64,000 nucleotides of DNA from an uncultured Oscillospiraceae bacterium (GTDB lineage: Bacteria > Bacillota > Clostridia > Oscillospirales > Acutalibacteraceae), in contig URQB01000011.1 of NCBI GenBank assembly GCA_900549825.1, positions 25,742 through 89,741 of the forward strand. Direction: 5' to 3'. Shown here in pieces: positions 1-7,487 of this stretch. How positions within the stretch are numbered: position 1 is the first letter of the stretch; each line of letters opens with the position of its first letter. The position numbers and the translations under genes are program-made. Under the pieces are notes generated by a model. It worked only from the letters and a program-made list of their open reading frames with translations, ran no database searches and was not told the DNA's origin.

Positions 1-321
1 TCCTTCAGCATGCGCGCCGAGCAGTTTGTCACGCTCGAAACGCTGATGATCATCGTCCTCGGCCTGCTGGCCTTCGTGTTCGACACCTTCGGCGGCGTCA
101 TGTTTGCGAAGATCCTCAATCTCTTTACGAAGAATAAGGTAAACCCCATGATCGGCGCAGCAGGCATCTCCGCCTTCCCGATGGCGGCGCGCGTCGTGCA
201 GAAAATGGGGCTTGCGGAGGATAAGGAAAATCACCTGCTCATGGAAGCGGTCGGCGCGAACGTATCCGGCCAGATCGCGTCCGTCGTTGCGGGCGGCGTG
301 ATCCTCGGTTTCTTCCAATAA
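1..321 (+). CDS. Sodium-pumping decarboxylase beta subunit, C-terminal part
   Basis: The reading frame is open from base 1, so the gene begins before the window. The 100 or so residues present are the C-terminal end of the membrane beta subunit of biotin-dependent, sodium-translocating decarboxylases (oxaloacetate, methylmalonyl-CoA or glutaconyl-CoA type), which couples decarboxylation of carboxybiotin to sodium export. Visible hallmarks are a membrane segment ending in FGGVMFAKILN and the conserved NPMIGAAGISAFPMAARV stretch. The substrate cannot be told from the beta subunit alone. A small membrane gene follows after 21 bases and a strong terminator closes the unit. Confidence 0.9.
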   Translation, partial: SFSMRAEQFVTLETLMIIVLGLLAFVFDTFGGVMFAKILNLFTKNKVNPMIGAAGISAFPMAARVVQKMGLAEDKENHLLMEAVGANVSGQIASVVAGGVILGFFQ

Positions 322-342
322 GGTCAGGAAAGGAGAATTTCA

Positions 343-573
343 ATGGCTGAACTGATGCTTTTATCGATCCCGTGGGATGAACGGATGCATAATTTCGTGA
401 CTTCACTTGGGTTCATGGGGAAAGGAATGGGCGGTATTCTGGCGGTCATCCTGCTCATTACGCTTCTTGTGATCCTGATTATGAAGGTCGAGCCGTGGAT
501 TACAAATAGGGAGGAAGCGCACAGGGCGAAAAAGCTGGAAAAACGCGCACGGAAGGAAGCCTCTGGGCAGTAA
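343..573 (+). CDS. Small gamma-like (OadG-type) membrane subunit
   Basis: This 76-residue protein has one membrane segment (about residues 28-48) preceded by LGFMGKGMGG and followed by a short, very basic tail. That is the shape of the gamma subunit that anchors and assembles sodium-pump decarboxylases. It follows the beta subunit by 21 bases with a clear AAAGGAGA ribosome site, so the two are co-transcribed. Sequence identity to OadG is low and the call rests on size, topology, the GKGMGG motif and neighbourhood. In many operons gamma precedes beta; here it comes last before the terminator. Confidence 0.6.
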   Translation: MAELMLLSIPWDERMHNFVTSLGFMGKGMGGILAVILLITLLVILIMKVEPWITNREEAHRAKKLEKRARKEASGQ

Positions 574-603
574 TCGCTGGCTTTATCATCATATTGATTG
601 AGA

Positions 604-639
604 AAGCCGCCGTAAGATGCATCTTGCGGCGGCTTTTTT
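604..639 (+). terminator. Rho-independent terminator of the decarboxylase operon
   Basis: A 14-base-pair stem (AGCCGCCGTAAGAT against ATCTTGCGGCGGCT, one G-T pair) with a 1-2 base loop is followed by TTTTTT. It ends the decarboxylase unit; the next promoter starts inside its T tail. Confidence 0.9.
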
Positions 640-666
640 GATTTTTTTCTGCGTTTTGTGTATACT
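638..666 (+). promoter_or_regulatory. Sigma-A promoter of the response regulator gene
   Basis: TTGATT at 638-643, a 17-base spacer and TATACT at 661-666. Transcription would start near 673, which rules out the ATG at 676 as a normally translated start and supports the ATG at 700. Confidence 0.7.
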
Positions 667-699
667 CGATAGCAGATGTATGCAGAAAGGGTGACGGAT

Positions 700-1395
700 A
701 TGGATGGCTGCCGCATTCTGGTCGTAGAGGATGATGCCGATATCAACGCACTGCTCTGCCGGATCCTGTCCGGCGCGGGATACCGGGCGGAGCGTGCGTT
801 TTCCGGGACGGAGGCGCAGCTACGCCTGCAGATGGAGGAGTACGATCTTTTGCTCTTAGACCTGATGCTGCCCGGCCTGGCGGGAGAGGAGCTGATCGCC
901 TGGCTGCGCGCGGAGAAAACGGTACCGGTTATCGTACTGTCCGCAAAGGCGGGGCTGGAGGCGCGCGTCAACGCCCTGCGACTCGGCGCGGACGATTTTA
1001 TTGCCAAGCCCTTTGAGAATGAAGAGGTGCTCGCCCGGGTGGAGGCGCAGCTCAGGCGGTACAGGCTCTTTTCCCCCGCGCAGCAATCGGCCCGGCTGCA
1101 TATCGGGCGGCTCACGCTCGACTGCGGGACAATGGAGGCGGAGGCAAATGGAAACAGGCTCTCCCTGACAGCGCGGGAATTTGCGATTTTGGAGCTTTTG
1201 ATGCGCTATCCGCGCCGCGTTTTCACCCGGGAAAATCTATATGAGCAAGTCTGGGGTGAGCCATATTACGGAGAGGATAACACGGTAAACGTGCACATCT
1301 CCAACCTTCGGGCCAAGCTTCATAAAGCGGATCCGGACGGGGAGTATATCAAAACCATCTGGGGGATTGGATTCAAAATGGCGCAGGAGGATTGA
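700..1395 (+). CDS. OmpR-family response regulator
   Basis: This 231-residue two-domain regulator has a receiver domain in residues 1-115 with the acidic pair E10-D12, phosphorylated aspartate D54 in LLLLDLMLPG and lysine K103 in AKPF. A winged-helix DNA-binding domain follows (residues 135-231, ending in KTIWGIGFKM). The start at 700 is chosen because AGAAAGGG lies at 684-691 and the promoter places the transcript start just upstream; the ATG at 676 has no ribosome site. The gene heads a module with an ABC transporter and a small kinase, so it probably controls that transporter in response to a cell-envelope drug or peptide. Confidence 0.9.
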   Translation: MDGCRILVVEDDADINALLCRILSGAGYRAERAFSGTEAQLRLQMEEYDLLLLDLMLPGLAGEELIAWLRAEKTVPVIVLSAKAGLEARVNALRLGADDFIAKPFENEEVLARVEAQLRRYRLFSPAQQSARLHIGRLTLDCGTMEAEANGNRLSLTAREFAILELLMRYPRRVFTRENLYEQVWGEPYYGEDNTVNVHISNLRAKLHKADPDGEYIKTIWGIGFKMAQED

Positions 1396-1544
1396 TGCTG
1401 TTGCGGCTGGCGGCCCTAACGGCGGCCGCCCCAATCTTTAAACTTTCTTTAAGCTTTTTTATGCTTTTCTTGTTGCCGGCGCGGTATTCTTTGTACAGTC
1501 CCTGAGAGACGGGATGCTTACAATCAGAAAGGTGATGAAGGAAT

Positions 1545-2474
1545 ATGGCGCAGACACTATTGGCGACCCGCCAGATCACAAAGCGCTATGGCTCCGCAGT
1601 GGCGGTGGATCAAGTCAGCCTCACGCTCCAGCAGGGGCAGATTTACGGTCTGGTTGGTCAAAATGGGGCCGGCAAAACAACGCTGATGCGGATGATGACC
1701 GGCCAGACGCTCCCCACTTCGGGAGAATTGGAGCTGTTTGGAGAGACCTCACCGCAGGGAATCGGCCGGATGCGCGCAAACCTGGGCGCAGTCGTGGAAA
1801 CGCCGAGCTTTTTCCCGTTCTTCACGGCACAGGAGAATCTCGAATATTACCGCCTCCAGCGCGGCATCGCGGGCAGGAGCTGCATCGACGATGCGCTCCG
1901 GCAGGTAGAGCTGAGCGATACGGGCAATAAGAAATTCAAGGATTTTTCCCTTGGCATGAAGCAGCGGCTGGGGCTTGCGCTTGCGCTGATGAACCGCCCT
2001 GCGCTCCTGCTGCTGGATGAGCCGATCAACGGCCTTGATCCGATGGGCATCGCCCATTTCCGCACGCTGATCCAGAAGCTTTGCGAGGAAAATGGAGTGA
2101 CGGTGCTCATTTCCAGCCATATCCTCAGCGAGCTGGAAAGCTTTGCAACCTGCTACGGCTTTATCCACCGCGGCAAGCTCATCGAGCAGATTTCTGAAAA
2201 GGTGCTGCGCGAGCGCTGCCGGGAGTGTTTGGAACTCACGGTGGACAGCGCGGAAAAGGCCGCCGTTGCCGTCGAGCGGGAGCTGGGCTGCACGAATTTC
2301 GAGGTGCTTCCCGGCGGGCGGCTGCGTCTGTATGATTACCTCGATGCCCCAGCACAGGTGACGCATGTTCTCGCCGCCAATGGGGTAGAGATTTCCAGCG
2401 TGGTTAACCAGGGCTTGAACCTGGAGGAATATTTCCTCTCATTGATTGGAGAGGGGGGCCGGAAGGATGCTTAA
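1545..2474 (+). CDS. ABC transporter ATP-binding protein, peptide-resistance type
   Basis: The 309-residue ATPase has a Walker A GQNGAGKTT near residue 40, signature FSLGMKQRLGLALAL near 130 and Walker B ALLLLDEPINGLDP near 150, followed by a C-terminal extension of about 90 residues typical of BcrA/lantibiotic-immunity ATPases. It energises the membrane subunit encoded by the next gene, whose start codon overlaps the end of this one. AAAGGTG lies 10 bases before the ATG. Family knowledge suggests export of, or protection from, bacitracin or lantibiotic-like compounds; the true substrate is not visible. Confidence 0.85.
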   Translation: MAQTLLATRQITKRYGSAVAVDQVSLTLQQGQIYGLVGQNGAGKTTLMRMMTGQTLPTSGELELFGETSPQGIGRMRANLGAVVETPSFFPFFTAQENLEYYRLQRGIAGRSCIDDALRQVELSDTGNKKFKDFSLGMKQRLGLALALMNRPALLLLDEPINGLDPMGIAHFRTLIQKLCEENGVTVLISSHILSELESFATCYGFIHRGKLIEQISEKVLRERCRECLELTVDSAEKAAVAVERELGCTNFEVLPGGRLRLYDYLDAPAQVTHVLAANGVEISSVVNQGLNLEEYFLSLIGEGGRKDA

Positions 2475-3264
2475 CTATATCAGCAGCGAGCTTTATAAAA
2501 CCTTCCGCAGGAAATATACCAAGATTTCTCTGGCCGTGATTGCACTGCTGTGCATCTGCGGAAACGCACTGGTGCGTATGACGTTTTCGATAGCGGGGCG
2601 CATGGATTCCTCTTATCCCTTCTATCTTGGGATCATGCTTATGCCGATGTGCTTTGCGATCCTCACGCTGGTCGCGGATACAGTGTTTTCCGACGAGTAT
2701 AAGTATGGCACGCTTAAAAACACGATTTCCTTTGGGATCAGCCGTGGGGAAATTTATTTCGGCAAACTGATTGTGGAGATCGTGCTGATGCTTGTCACCA
2801 TCGCAATGGTATTGGTGGTTTACACTGCGAGCGCGCTGCTCTTCTCGCAGCTCGGAGCGCATGATGCGATCGAGTGGCAGGCGGTAAGCCTTTTTTTGCA
2901 GAAGACAGCACTTTCCCTGCCCCTATGGCTTGGCATGCTCGGCATTCTGAACATGCTTGTCTTTGCATTTCGCAGCAATGCGCTTTTTGGCATGAGTGCC
3001 ATGCTTATATTTTCCTTCCCCGGGCCGGTGTTGGGCATGCTGGTGAACCTGCGGCCGTCGCTGGAGGCGGTTTATAAGCTGACAATCACCAGGCAGTTTG
3101 CTATGTTGACCGGTGGCGCAGGGTTTGTGATAGGAGGCCCGGGCCCGGCCATGCGGCCGGTTCAGCCGGAGGTCATCCCGTGGTGCATCCTGGTGGGGCT
3201 CAGCTGGTTCGCGGTTTCTTCCATCGCCGGCTATCTGCTGTTCCGTCGCAGGGAAATGAAATAA
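2467..3264 (+). CDS. ABC transporter membrane subunit
   Basis: The 265-residue integral membrane protein has about six hydrophobic segments and starts MLNYISSELYKTFRRKYTK, a common opening of ABC-2 permeases partnered with BcrA-like ATPases. The ATG at 2467 follows GGAGAGGGG and overlaps the upstream ATPase gene by 8 bases, so translation is coupled; the longer frame from 2446 lacks its own ribosome site. Together with the preceding gene it forms one transporter. A sensor kinase gene follows after 26 bases. Confidence 0.85.
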   Translation: MLNYISSELYKTFRRKYTKISLAVIALLCICGNALVRMTFSIAGRMDSSYPFYLGIMLMPMCFAILTLVADTVFSDEYKYGTLKNTISFGISRGEIYFGKLIVEIVLMLVTIAMVLVVYTASALLFSQLGAHDAIEWQAVSLFLQKTALSLPLWLGMLGILNMLVFAFRSNALFGMSAMLIFSFPGPVLGMLVNLRPSLEAVYKLTITRQFAMLTGGAGFVIGGPGPAMRPVQPEVIPWCILVGLSWFAVSSIAGYLLFRRREMK

Positions 3265-3290
3265 ATTGACGGAAGAAGAGGGCGGAAACA

Positions 3291-4193
3291 ATGATGCTGA
3301 TGACAATTCTATTCGGGGCATTGGCGGCGGTGTTTGCCGCCCTGTTCTTTTTGCAGCGGGCCAATATCCGCAGAGCGCGCAGGGATCTGACGCAGATCAA
3401 CCGGGAGGGCGGCAACCGCCGCCTGCACCTCTCATCCCCGGACTATGAGATGGAAGCGCTCTTTGAAGCGGTCAATCAGACGCTCGACCTGCGGCAAAGC
3501 GAGGAAATCAAGCACATGCTCGCGGAAAAGGAGCTGCGCCGCCAGATCGCGAATATCTCCCATGACCTGCGCACGCCGCTGACCTCGATTATCGGTTATC
3601 TGCAGCTTGCGCAGGACAGCCGGACCTCTCAGGAGGAGCACGCGCACGCCATGGAGGTGATCGGCGCGCGCACGCGATCCCTGCAGACGCTTATCAGCGG
3701 ATTCTACGATCTCTCCCGGCTCGATGCAAACGAGTACGACGTCTGCTTGCAGCAGGTCGATCTGGGCGGGATCCTCTGCGCCCAGCTTGCCTCCTTCTAC
3801 GATGATTTTACCCACAAGCACCTGACGATGCATGTGGATGTGCCGGAGCATCTGCCGCTTGTGCTGGCGGACGCGGACGCCGCGCAGCGTATTTTTGTAA
3901 ATTTGCTGCAAAATGTGCTGCGCTATGCGGAAAGCGAGGTCTGGGTGACGGCGCGCGCGGCCGCATATGTCACAACCGTATTCTCCAATGATACCGGCCT
4001 GCTCTCGCAGGAGGATGTGCCGCACGTTTTCGACCGTTTCTATACCGGGGACCAGATGCGCAGCGGGCATAACACCGGCCTTGGGCTGGCGATCGTCAAG
4101 CGGCTGGCGGAGCAAATGGGGTGCGAAATCACGGCGTCACTGGATGGAAGCCGGTTTTCTATCGCTATTTTATGGAAACGGCAGGAGGCTTAA
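3291..4193 (+). CDS. Small membrane histidine kinase
   Basis: The 300-residue kinase has a single N-terminal membrane segment (residues 3-22), almost no extracellular part and no HAMP domain. The phosphoacceptor is H91 in NISHDLRTPLTSIIGY; the N box (NLLQNVLRYAE) and G box (GLGLAIVKRLAE) are present. Kinases of this architecture usually sense through a partner ABC transporter rather than binding ligand themselves, which fits the gene order regulator, ATPase, permease, kinase. It is the expected partner of the response regulator at 700-1395. Confidence 0.85.
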   Translation: MMLMTILFGALAAVFAALFFLQRANIRRARRDLTQINREGGNRRLHLSSPDYEMEALFEAVNQTLDLRQSEEIKHMLAEKELRRQIANISHDLRTPLTSIIGYLQLAQDSRTSQEEHAHAMEVIGARTRSLQTLISGFYDLSRLDANEYDVCLQQVDLGGILCAQLASFYDDFTHKHLTMHVDVPEHLPLVLADADAAQRIFVNLLQNVLRYAESEVWVTARAAAYVTTVFSNDTGLLSQEDVPHVFDRFYTGDQMRSGHNTGLGLAIVKRLAEQMGCEITASLDGSRFSIAILWKRQEA

Positions 4194-4199
4194 TAAATC

Positions 4200-4520
4200 G
4201 TTTCGATTTCCACCAAAGCTCTTTACCTGCGACAACACGATCGGCGACGCGAAGAATACGCGCTGGGGCCGCAGGGCAGGATCATAAAGCTGATTCGCAG
4301 GTTCGCAAAAATGGACAGCATTTCAACGGATGAGACGGCGGTGGCGATGATCGCGGAGATGCCCCTCCACAATCTCTCAACGATATCCCAGGGTGCGGTG
4401 GCCCAGGAGATGGAAGAGGCGATCATCATGTTCTTCAACGCTGAGAAACCGGCCAAGGCATTCGGAATTTTGATCTCCGGGGCGGTAAACGCTCTGAAGA
4501 GGGTCAAGCAGATGCCCTGA
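4200..4520 (+). pseudogene. C-terminal remnant, weakly like GH3 beta-glucosidase tails
   Basis: An open frame without a credible start or ribosome site runs from about 4200 to a TGA at 4518. It reads like a protein tail: LGPQGRIIKLIRRF, then IAEMPLHNLSTISQGAV, then a helical end. The pattern MPL..LS..S.G followed by a short helix resembles the extreme C-terminus of some clostridial family 3 glycoside hydrolases, but this is from memory and weak. The rest of such an enzyme is absent. It may instead be a small gene starting at 4311. Truncation by deletion next to the kinase gene is the simplest reading. Confidence 0.4.
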
Positions 4521-4540
4521 CCGAATCTCGAGACCAAACA

Positions 4541-4571
4541 GGCCCGGATTTCAGCTTGAAATCCGGGCTTT
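4541..4571. terminator. Bidirectional terminator between converging genes
   Basis: The perfect stem GCCCGGATTTCA / TGAAATCCGGGC is flanked by T-rich sequence on the right and lies between the plus-strand remnant and the minus-strand permease. The permease stop codon (4551-4553) is inside the hairpin. Confidence 0.75.
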
Positions 4572-5894
4572 TCCATCGCTATACAGCCTTGCGGCTTTTT
4601 TGCCATATAGGATGCCTGCGGCGATCACCAGAAGACATCCCCCCGCATAAAGCAGGTGCGCCCCGCTTGGCAGCCCTCCCCAGAGCACGATCCCTGCACC
4701 TGTCAGAGCGAGCACGGGGATGACCACGCCGCGCAGGGCCCCCACAATCTCGCCTTTTTTCCACAGGCGGATCACCTGACAATACAGCACGGCATAGAGC
4801 AGGTAGCCCATGACGATCGGGATTTCTGAAACATCCGCGTTGGGCAGCCATGCATACCGTTCGCTGAGGTAATTTACCGCCATCCAGATGCAGCTTGCCG
4901 CATAGCCGGGCAGGGCGCGCGCCAGCGGGCGAGGCTCCGCGAAGATGGGGGAGAGGGGGAGCAGATTCCGCTGCGCAAGTACATAGGGTAGCCGGAGGTA
5001 ACCGAGAATCACGCCGTTGAGCGTCCCCGCTACCGCGATCAGAATAAAGAGCAGCATCACCTTTGCGCCGAACGGCCCCAGCAGACGGCCGGCCAGCAGT
5101 GCGACATGCCGGTCCCCCGTGGACAGGACAGTTTCCGGGCCGAGCAGGCTCGACACGCCGAGAAAATACAGGATGTAGATCCCGGTGACGAATAGAGGAG
5201 CGATCAATAACGCGCGCGGCATGTTCCGCCGTGCATCCTTCACCTCATGCGAAATGGCGGTGGCGATCACCCAGCCGTCGTAGGCGAAGGCGATCGGCCC
5301 GATGGCGGAAATCCATCCCGATGCGACGGGCGAGCCGGAGGAGAGGGCGAAAGTCTCCTTCGGGTTCCCCAAAAACAGGCCGCAGAAAGCAACGAGCAGG
5401 AGCGGCAGCAGCTTGAGCACAGTCGCCGTATTTTGCAGGAGCCCGCCCAGCCGGGCAGAGCAGGCATTCCAGAAAAAGCAGAGGGTGAAGAAGAGAAAGC
5501 CGGCCAGGCACTGTGTTTCCAGTGTGTTCGGGATGGAAAACAGGCTGCAGAAATAGTGCCCAACTGCGCGGGATATCGCGGCGACGAGCGTGGGAAAATA
5601 TAAAAAGGCTTGGAACCACCCTACACCGCATGTGAAGCCGGGCCCGACGAACTCCTCCGCATAGGCGACGAGCCCGCCGGGACGGCTGGTGCGTGCCGCC
5701 AGCTGCGCAATGCTTAATCCCCCGAAGATGATGCCGATAGCGCCCAGAAGAAATACGAGGATGCCGAGCGGTACGCTGCCGCCGGTGGCGGCGAGGATGT
5801 TGTCGCTTTTGAAAAAGATGCCTGAGCCGATGCAGATGCCGACAATCATGGCAATCGCAGTGGGCAGGCGGTAGGCTTTTTTGGCTTCGGCCAT
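4551..5894 (-). CDS. APC-family amino acid permease
   Basis: The 447-residue protein has about twelve hydrophobic segments. It opens with the APC signature AIAMIVGICIGSGIFFKSD in the first membrane helix, where the GSGIF bend binds the substrate backbone. Overall it resembles the LAT/SteT-like branch (serine/threonine or similar amino acid exchangers). AAGAGG precedes the ATG by 7 bases. It is monocistronic, reading toward a shared terminator. The substrate cannot be assigned. Upstream lies a dispersed repeat and mobile-element debris, so its promoter region may have been rearranged. Confidence 0.85.
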   Translation of the reverse strand: MAEAKKAYRLPTAIAMIVGICIGSGIFFKSDNILAATGGSVPLGILVFLLGAIGIIFGGLSIAQLAARTSRPGGLVAYAEEFVGPGFTCGVGWFQAFLYFPTLVAAISRAVGHYFCSLFSIPNTLETQCLAGFLFFTLCFFWNACSARLGGLLQNTATVLKLLPLLLVAFCGLFLGNPKETFALSSGSPVASGWISAIGPIAFAYDGWVIATAISHEVKDARRNMPRALLIAPLFVTGIYILYFLGVSSLLGPETVLSTGDRHVALLAGRLLGPFGAKVMLLFILIAVAGTLNGVILGYLRLPYVLAQRNLLPLSPIFAEPRPLARALPGYAASCIWMAVNYLSERYAWLPNADVSEIPIVMGYLLYAVLYCQVIRLWKKGEIVGALRGVVIPVLALTGAGIVLWGGLPSGAHLLYAGGCLLVIAAGILYGKKAARLYSDGKARISS

Positions 5895-5973
5895 AGGCTA
5901 ACCTCTTTTCGAAATGGCGCATCGTCCTTTATCGGTTCGATACGGTTTGGGCCTGTTGTAGAATATATCAAAA

Positions 5974-6083
5974 TAGCATCGGTAAACAAGGGGAAACCGC
6001 GCCGCCCGGCAGCCGCAAAGCCACGTTTGCCGCGTTCTCGGCATCGCCCTCAAAACCGTTGTTGCTCCTGTTCACCGATGCTA
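5974..6083 (+). repeat. MITE-like repeat with inverted ends, copy A
   Basis: The element begins TAGCATCGGTAAACA and ends TGTTCACCGATGCTA, near-perfect inverted termini about 15 bases long, 110 bases in all. The interior (GGGGAAAC, GCGCCGCCCGGCAGCCG, GTTTGCCGCGTTCTCGGC) recurs at 7298-7412 in the same orientation and at 26062-26153 inverted. No transposase is encoded in it. It lies in the intergenic region upstream of the permease. Confidence 0.75.
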
Positions 6084-6342
6084 CGTAGGTGCGAAGAAAA
6101 GTGTGACTTTGCACCAACCGAGGGGCAACATGCAGGCCGCGGCGTAGGCTCCGCAAGCATTTTTTAAAAGGCGCGCTGTAAAACGAAACATTCTGCAGTG
6201 TGTCCAGCTCTTAGGCTGTCCCAAAATACGGATAAAATCAACCCTGCCGCCGTATTTTTCGTGGAAAAAAAGAGGGAGCGCCGCGACGGTACGCACCCAT
6301 AAGGAAGTAAAAGCAATGTCGCAGGTCGGCATAGCCGAAAGG

Positions 6343-6720
6343 CTATGCCGTCTTGCTTTTTCTTGGCCGTTCAATGGTCTGGCCGTTATCCGGCAGGTTG
6401 ACTGTCCGATGAAGTTTCAGATGATTTGGACTTTCTGGCGACGGTAGCCGCTGGACTTGTCCGGCGCATGAACAATGATCCGTTTTACAAACTCATTGCA
6501 ATCGGAGGCGTTCATTCCCGTATGCCTACATACTTCCGCACGATGGCAACAAAGCTGCCCAACTCGGCCTTGTCCTGCTCGCAGGGTCTAACCACTTCCC
6601 GCCAATGCCCTGCCCTTTGCCGCCGGCTCTTTCTACATTTGCTTCACACCCGGCGGACAGCTTTAAAAAGCGGTGATGTTATCGGGGTAATGGTTCGCTG
6701 TTGCCATTGTCCATTCCTCC
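6343..6720 (-). pseudogene. Remnant of a large serine recombinase (DUF4368 end)
   Basis: Reading minus, AGGAGG precedes an ATG and a start-like peptide MATANHYPDNITA at about 6700, which resembles the opening of transposon serine recombinases. It is joined almost directly to the C-terminal DUF4368 region: FVAIVRKYVGIRE, then in another frame NEFVKRIIVHAPDKSSG and VQIIWNFIG, then in a third frame NLPDNGQTIERPRKSKTA and a stop at 6343. The resolvase catalytic domain is deleted and there are at least two frameshifts, so the gene is dead. It belongs with the TnpW and relaxase remnants next to it. Confidence 0.7.
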
Positions 6721-6770
6721 TGTAACAAACGCCCGGCAAACAGGTTGTAATGGATATTATAACGCTTCGG

Positions 6771-6932
6771 TTACTCCCTGTCATTAGGCGTTTTCCCAAT
6801 TTCCGATTTCAAAATCCGTATTATTTTGTCGATCAGCAGTTCAGAGCCGCCGCAGGAGGGTTCCGCCTCGTAGATCGTGCCGCCGATTTTGTAACTGACT
6901 GTTTCGTTCAGTGGATTGCCTTTTTCCGGGAG
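6771..6932 (-). pseudogene. TnpW-like transposon protein, 5' end lost
   Basis: The minus-strand frame encodes about 53 residues containing VSYKIGGTIYEAEPSCGG and LLIDKIIRILKSEIGK. This matches the TnpW family of very small proteins (IGGT.Y core followed by a DKI.R.I helix) encoded beside recombinases in clostridial mobilizable transposons. No start codon or ribosome site lies at the 5' edge, so it is a remnant. It sits 50 bases upstream of the recombinase remnant on the same strand, the order expected in such elements. Confidence 0.6.
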
Positions 6933-6965
6933 ATAATTATTGCTTTGATCTTTTCACTTCCTAAG

Positions 6966-7143
6966 ATGGACGCGCTGAAAAAATCGCGCCGGGAGCTGGC
7001 GGAAAAGAAAAAGGCCCTCTATGCCGAGTACCGAAAGGCCCAGGCGCAAATGCAGGAGGCCATGGCGGTGGAGGCGAACATTGATTACCTGTTCGGCCAG
7101 ACGCATAGACGCAGAGCCGATCACCCGTCAGGAAGACGAGGTT
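6966..7143 (+). pseudogene. Relaxase C-terminal remnant
   Basis: The frame beginning at 6966 reads MDALKKSRRELAEKKK, then ALYAEYRKAQAQMQEA and EANIDYLFG. This is the charged helical tail (alkaline stretch, YAEYR.A..M, AN.D.LLG) found at the end of MobA/MobL-like relaxases of clostridial mobilizable elements. The catalytic part is missing and the frame shifts near 7105 (continuing as ITRQEDEVIGSYELP in another frame). It is a fragment of the same dead element as the two neighbouring remnants, though on the opposite strand. Confidence 0.55.
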
Positions 7144-7297
7144 ATCGGCTCTTATGAATTGCCGGGAGGCAGATGCCATGTGTATTCAGCTATTCGCCTC
7201 CAAAAGTTGCTTTCTGCCACTGTGATAGAGAAGCTGCATCTATTGCCAACATCCAAAGAAAATACAACGGTAGATACATTGTATCATTTCCAAATGA

Positions 7298-7412
7298 TAG
7301 CATCGGTAAACAAGGGGAAACAGCGCCGCCCGACAGCCGTAAAGCCATGTTTGCCGCGTTCTCGGCCTCGGCATTGCCCCCAAACCTTTGTTGTCCCTGT
7401 TCAACGATGCTA
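7298..7412 (+). repeat. MITE-like repeat with inverted ends, copy B
   Basis: Same family and orientation as copy A: begins TAGCATCGGTAAACAAGGGG and ends CCTGTTCAACGATGCTA, 115 bases. Copies A and B are direct repeats bracketing the 1.2 kb of transposon debris. Confidence 0.75.
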
Positions 7413-7487
7413 GAAAGGGAGAAACGTCACATTTCACAGCGCGCCGTGCGGTCAGGTTCAGAATGCGCGGAAAAAGGCTGGGGCCGG

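Noticed and set aside
6205..6345. Possible insertion-sequence end near GGCTGTCCCAAAATA
   Set aside because: The motif is reminiscent of some transposon ends but no matching opposite end or transposase is present.
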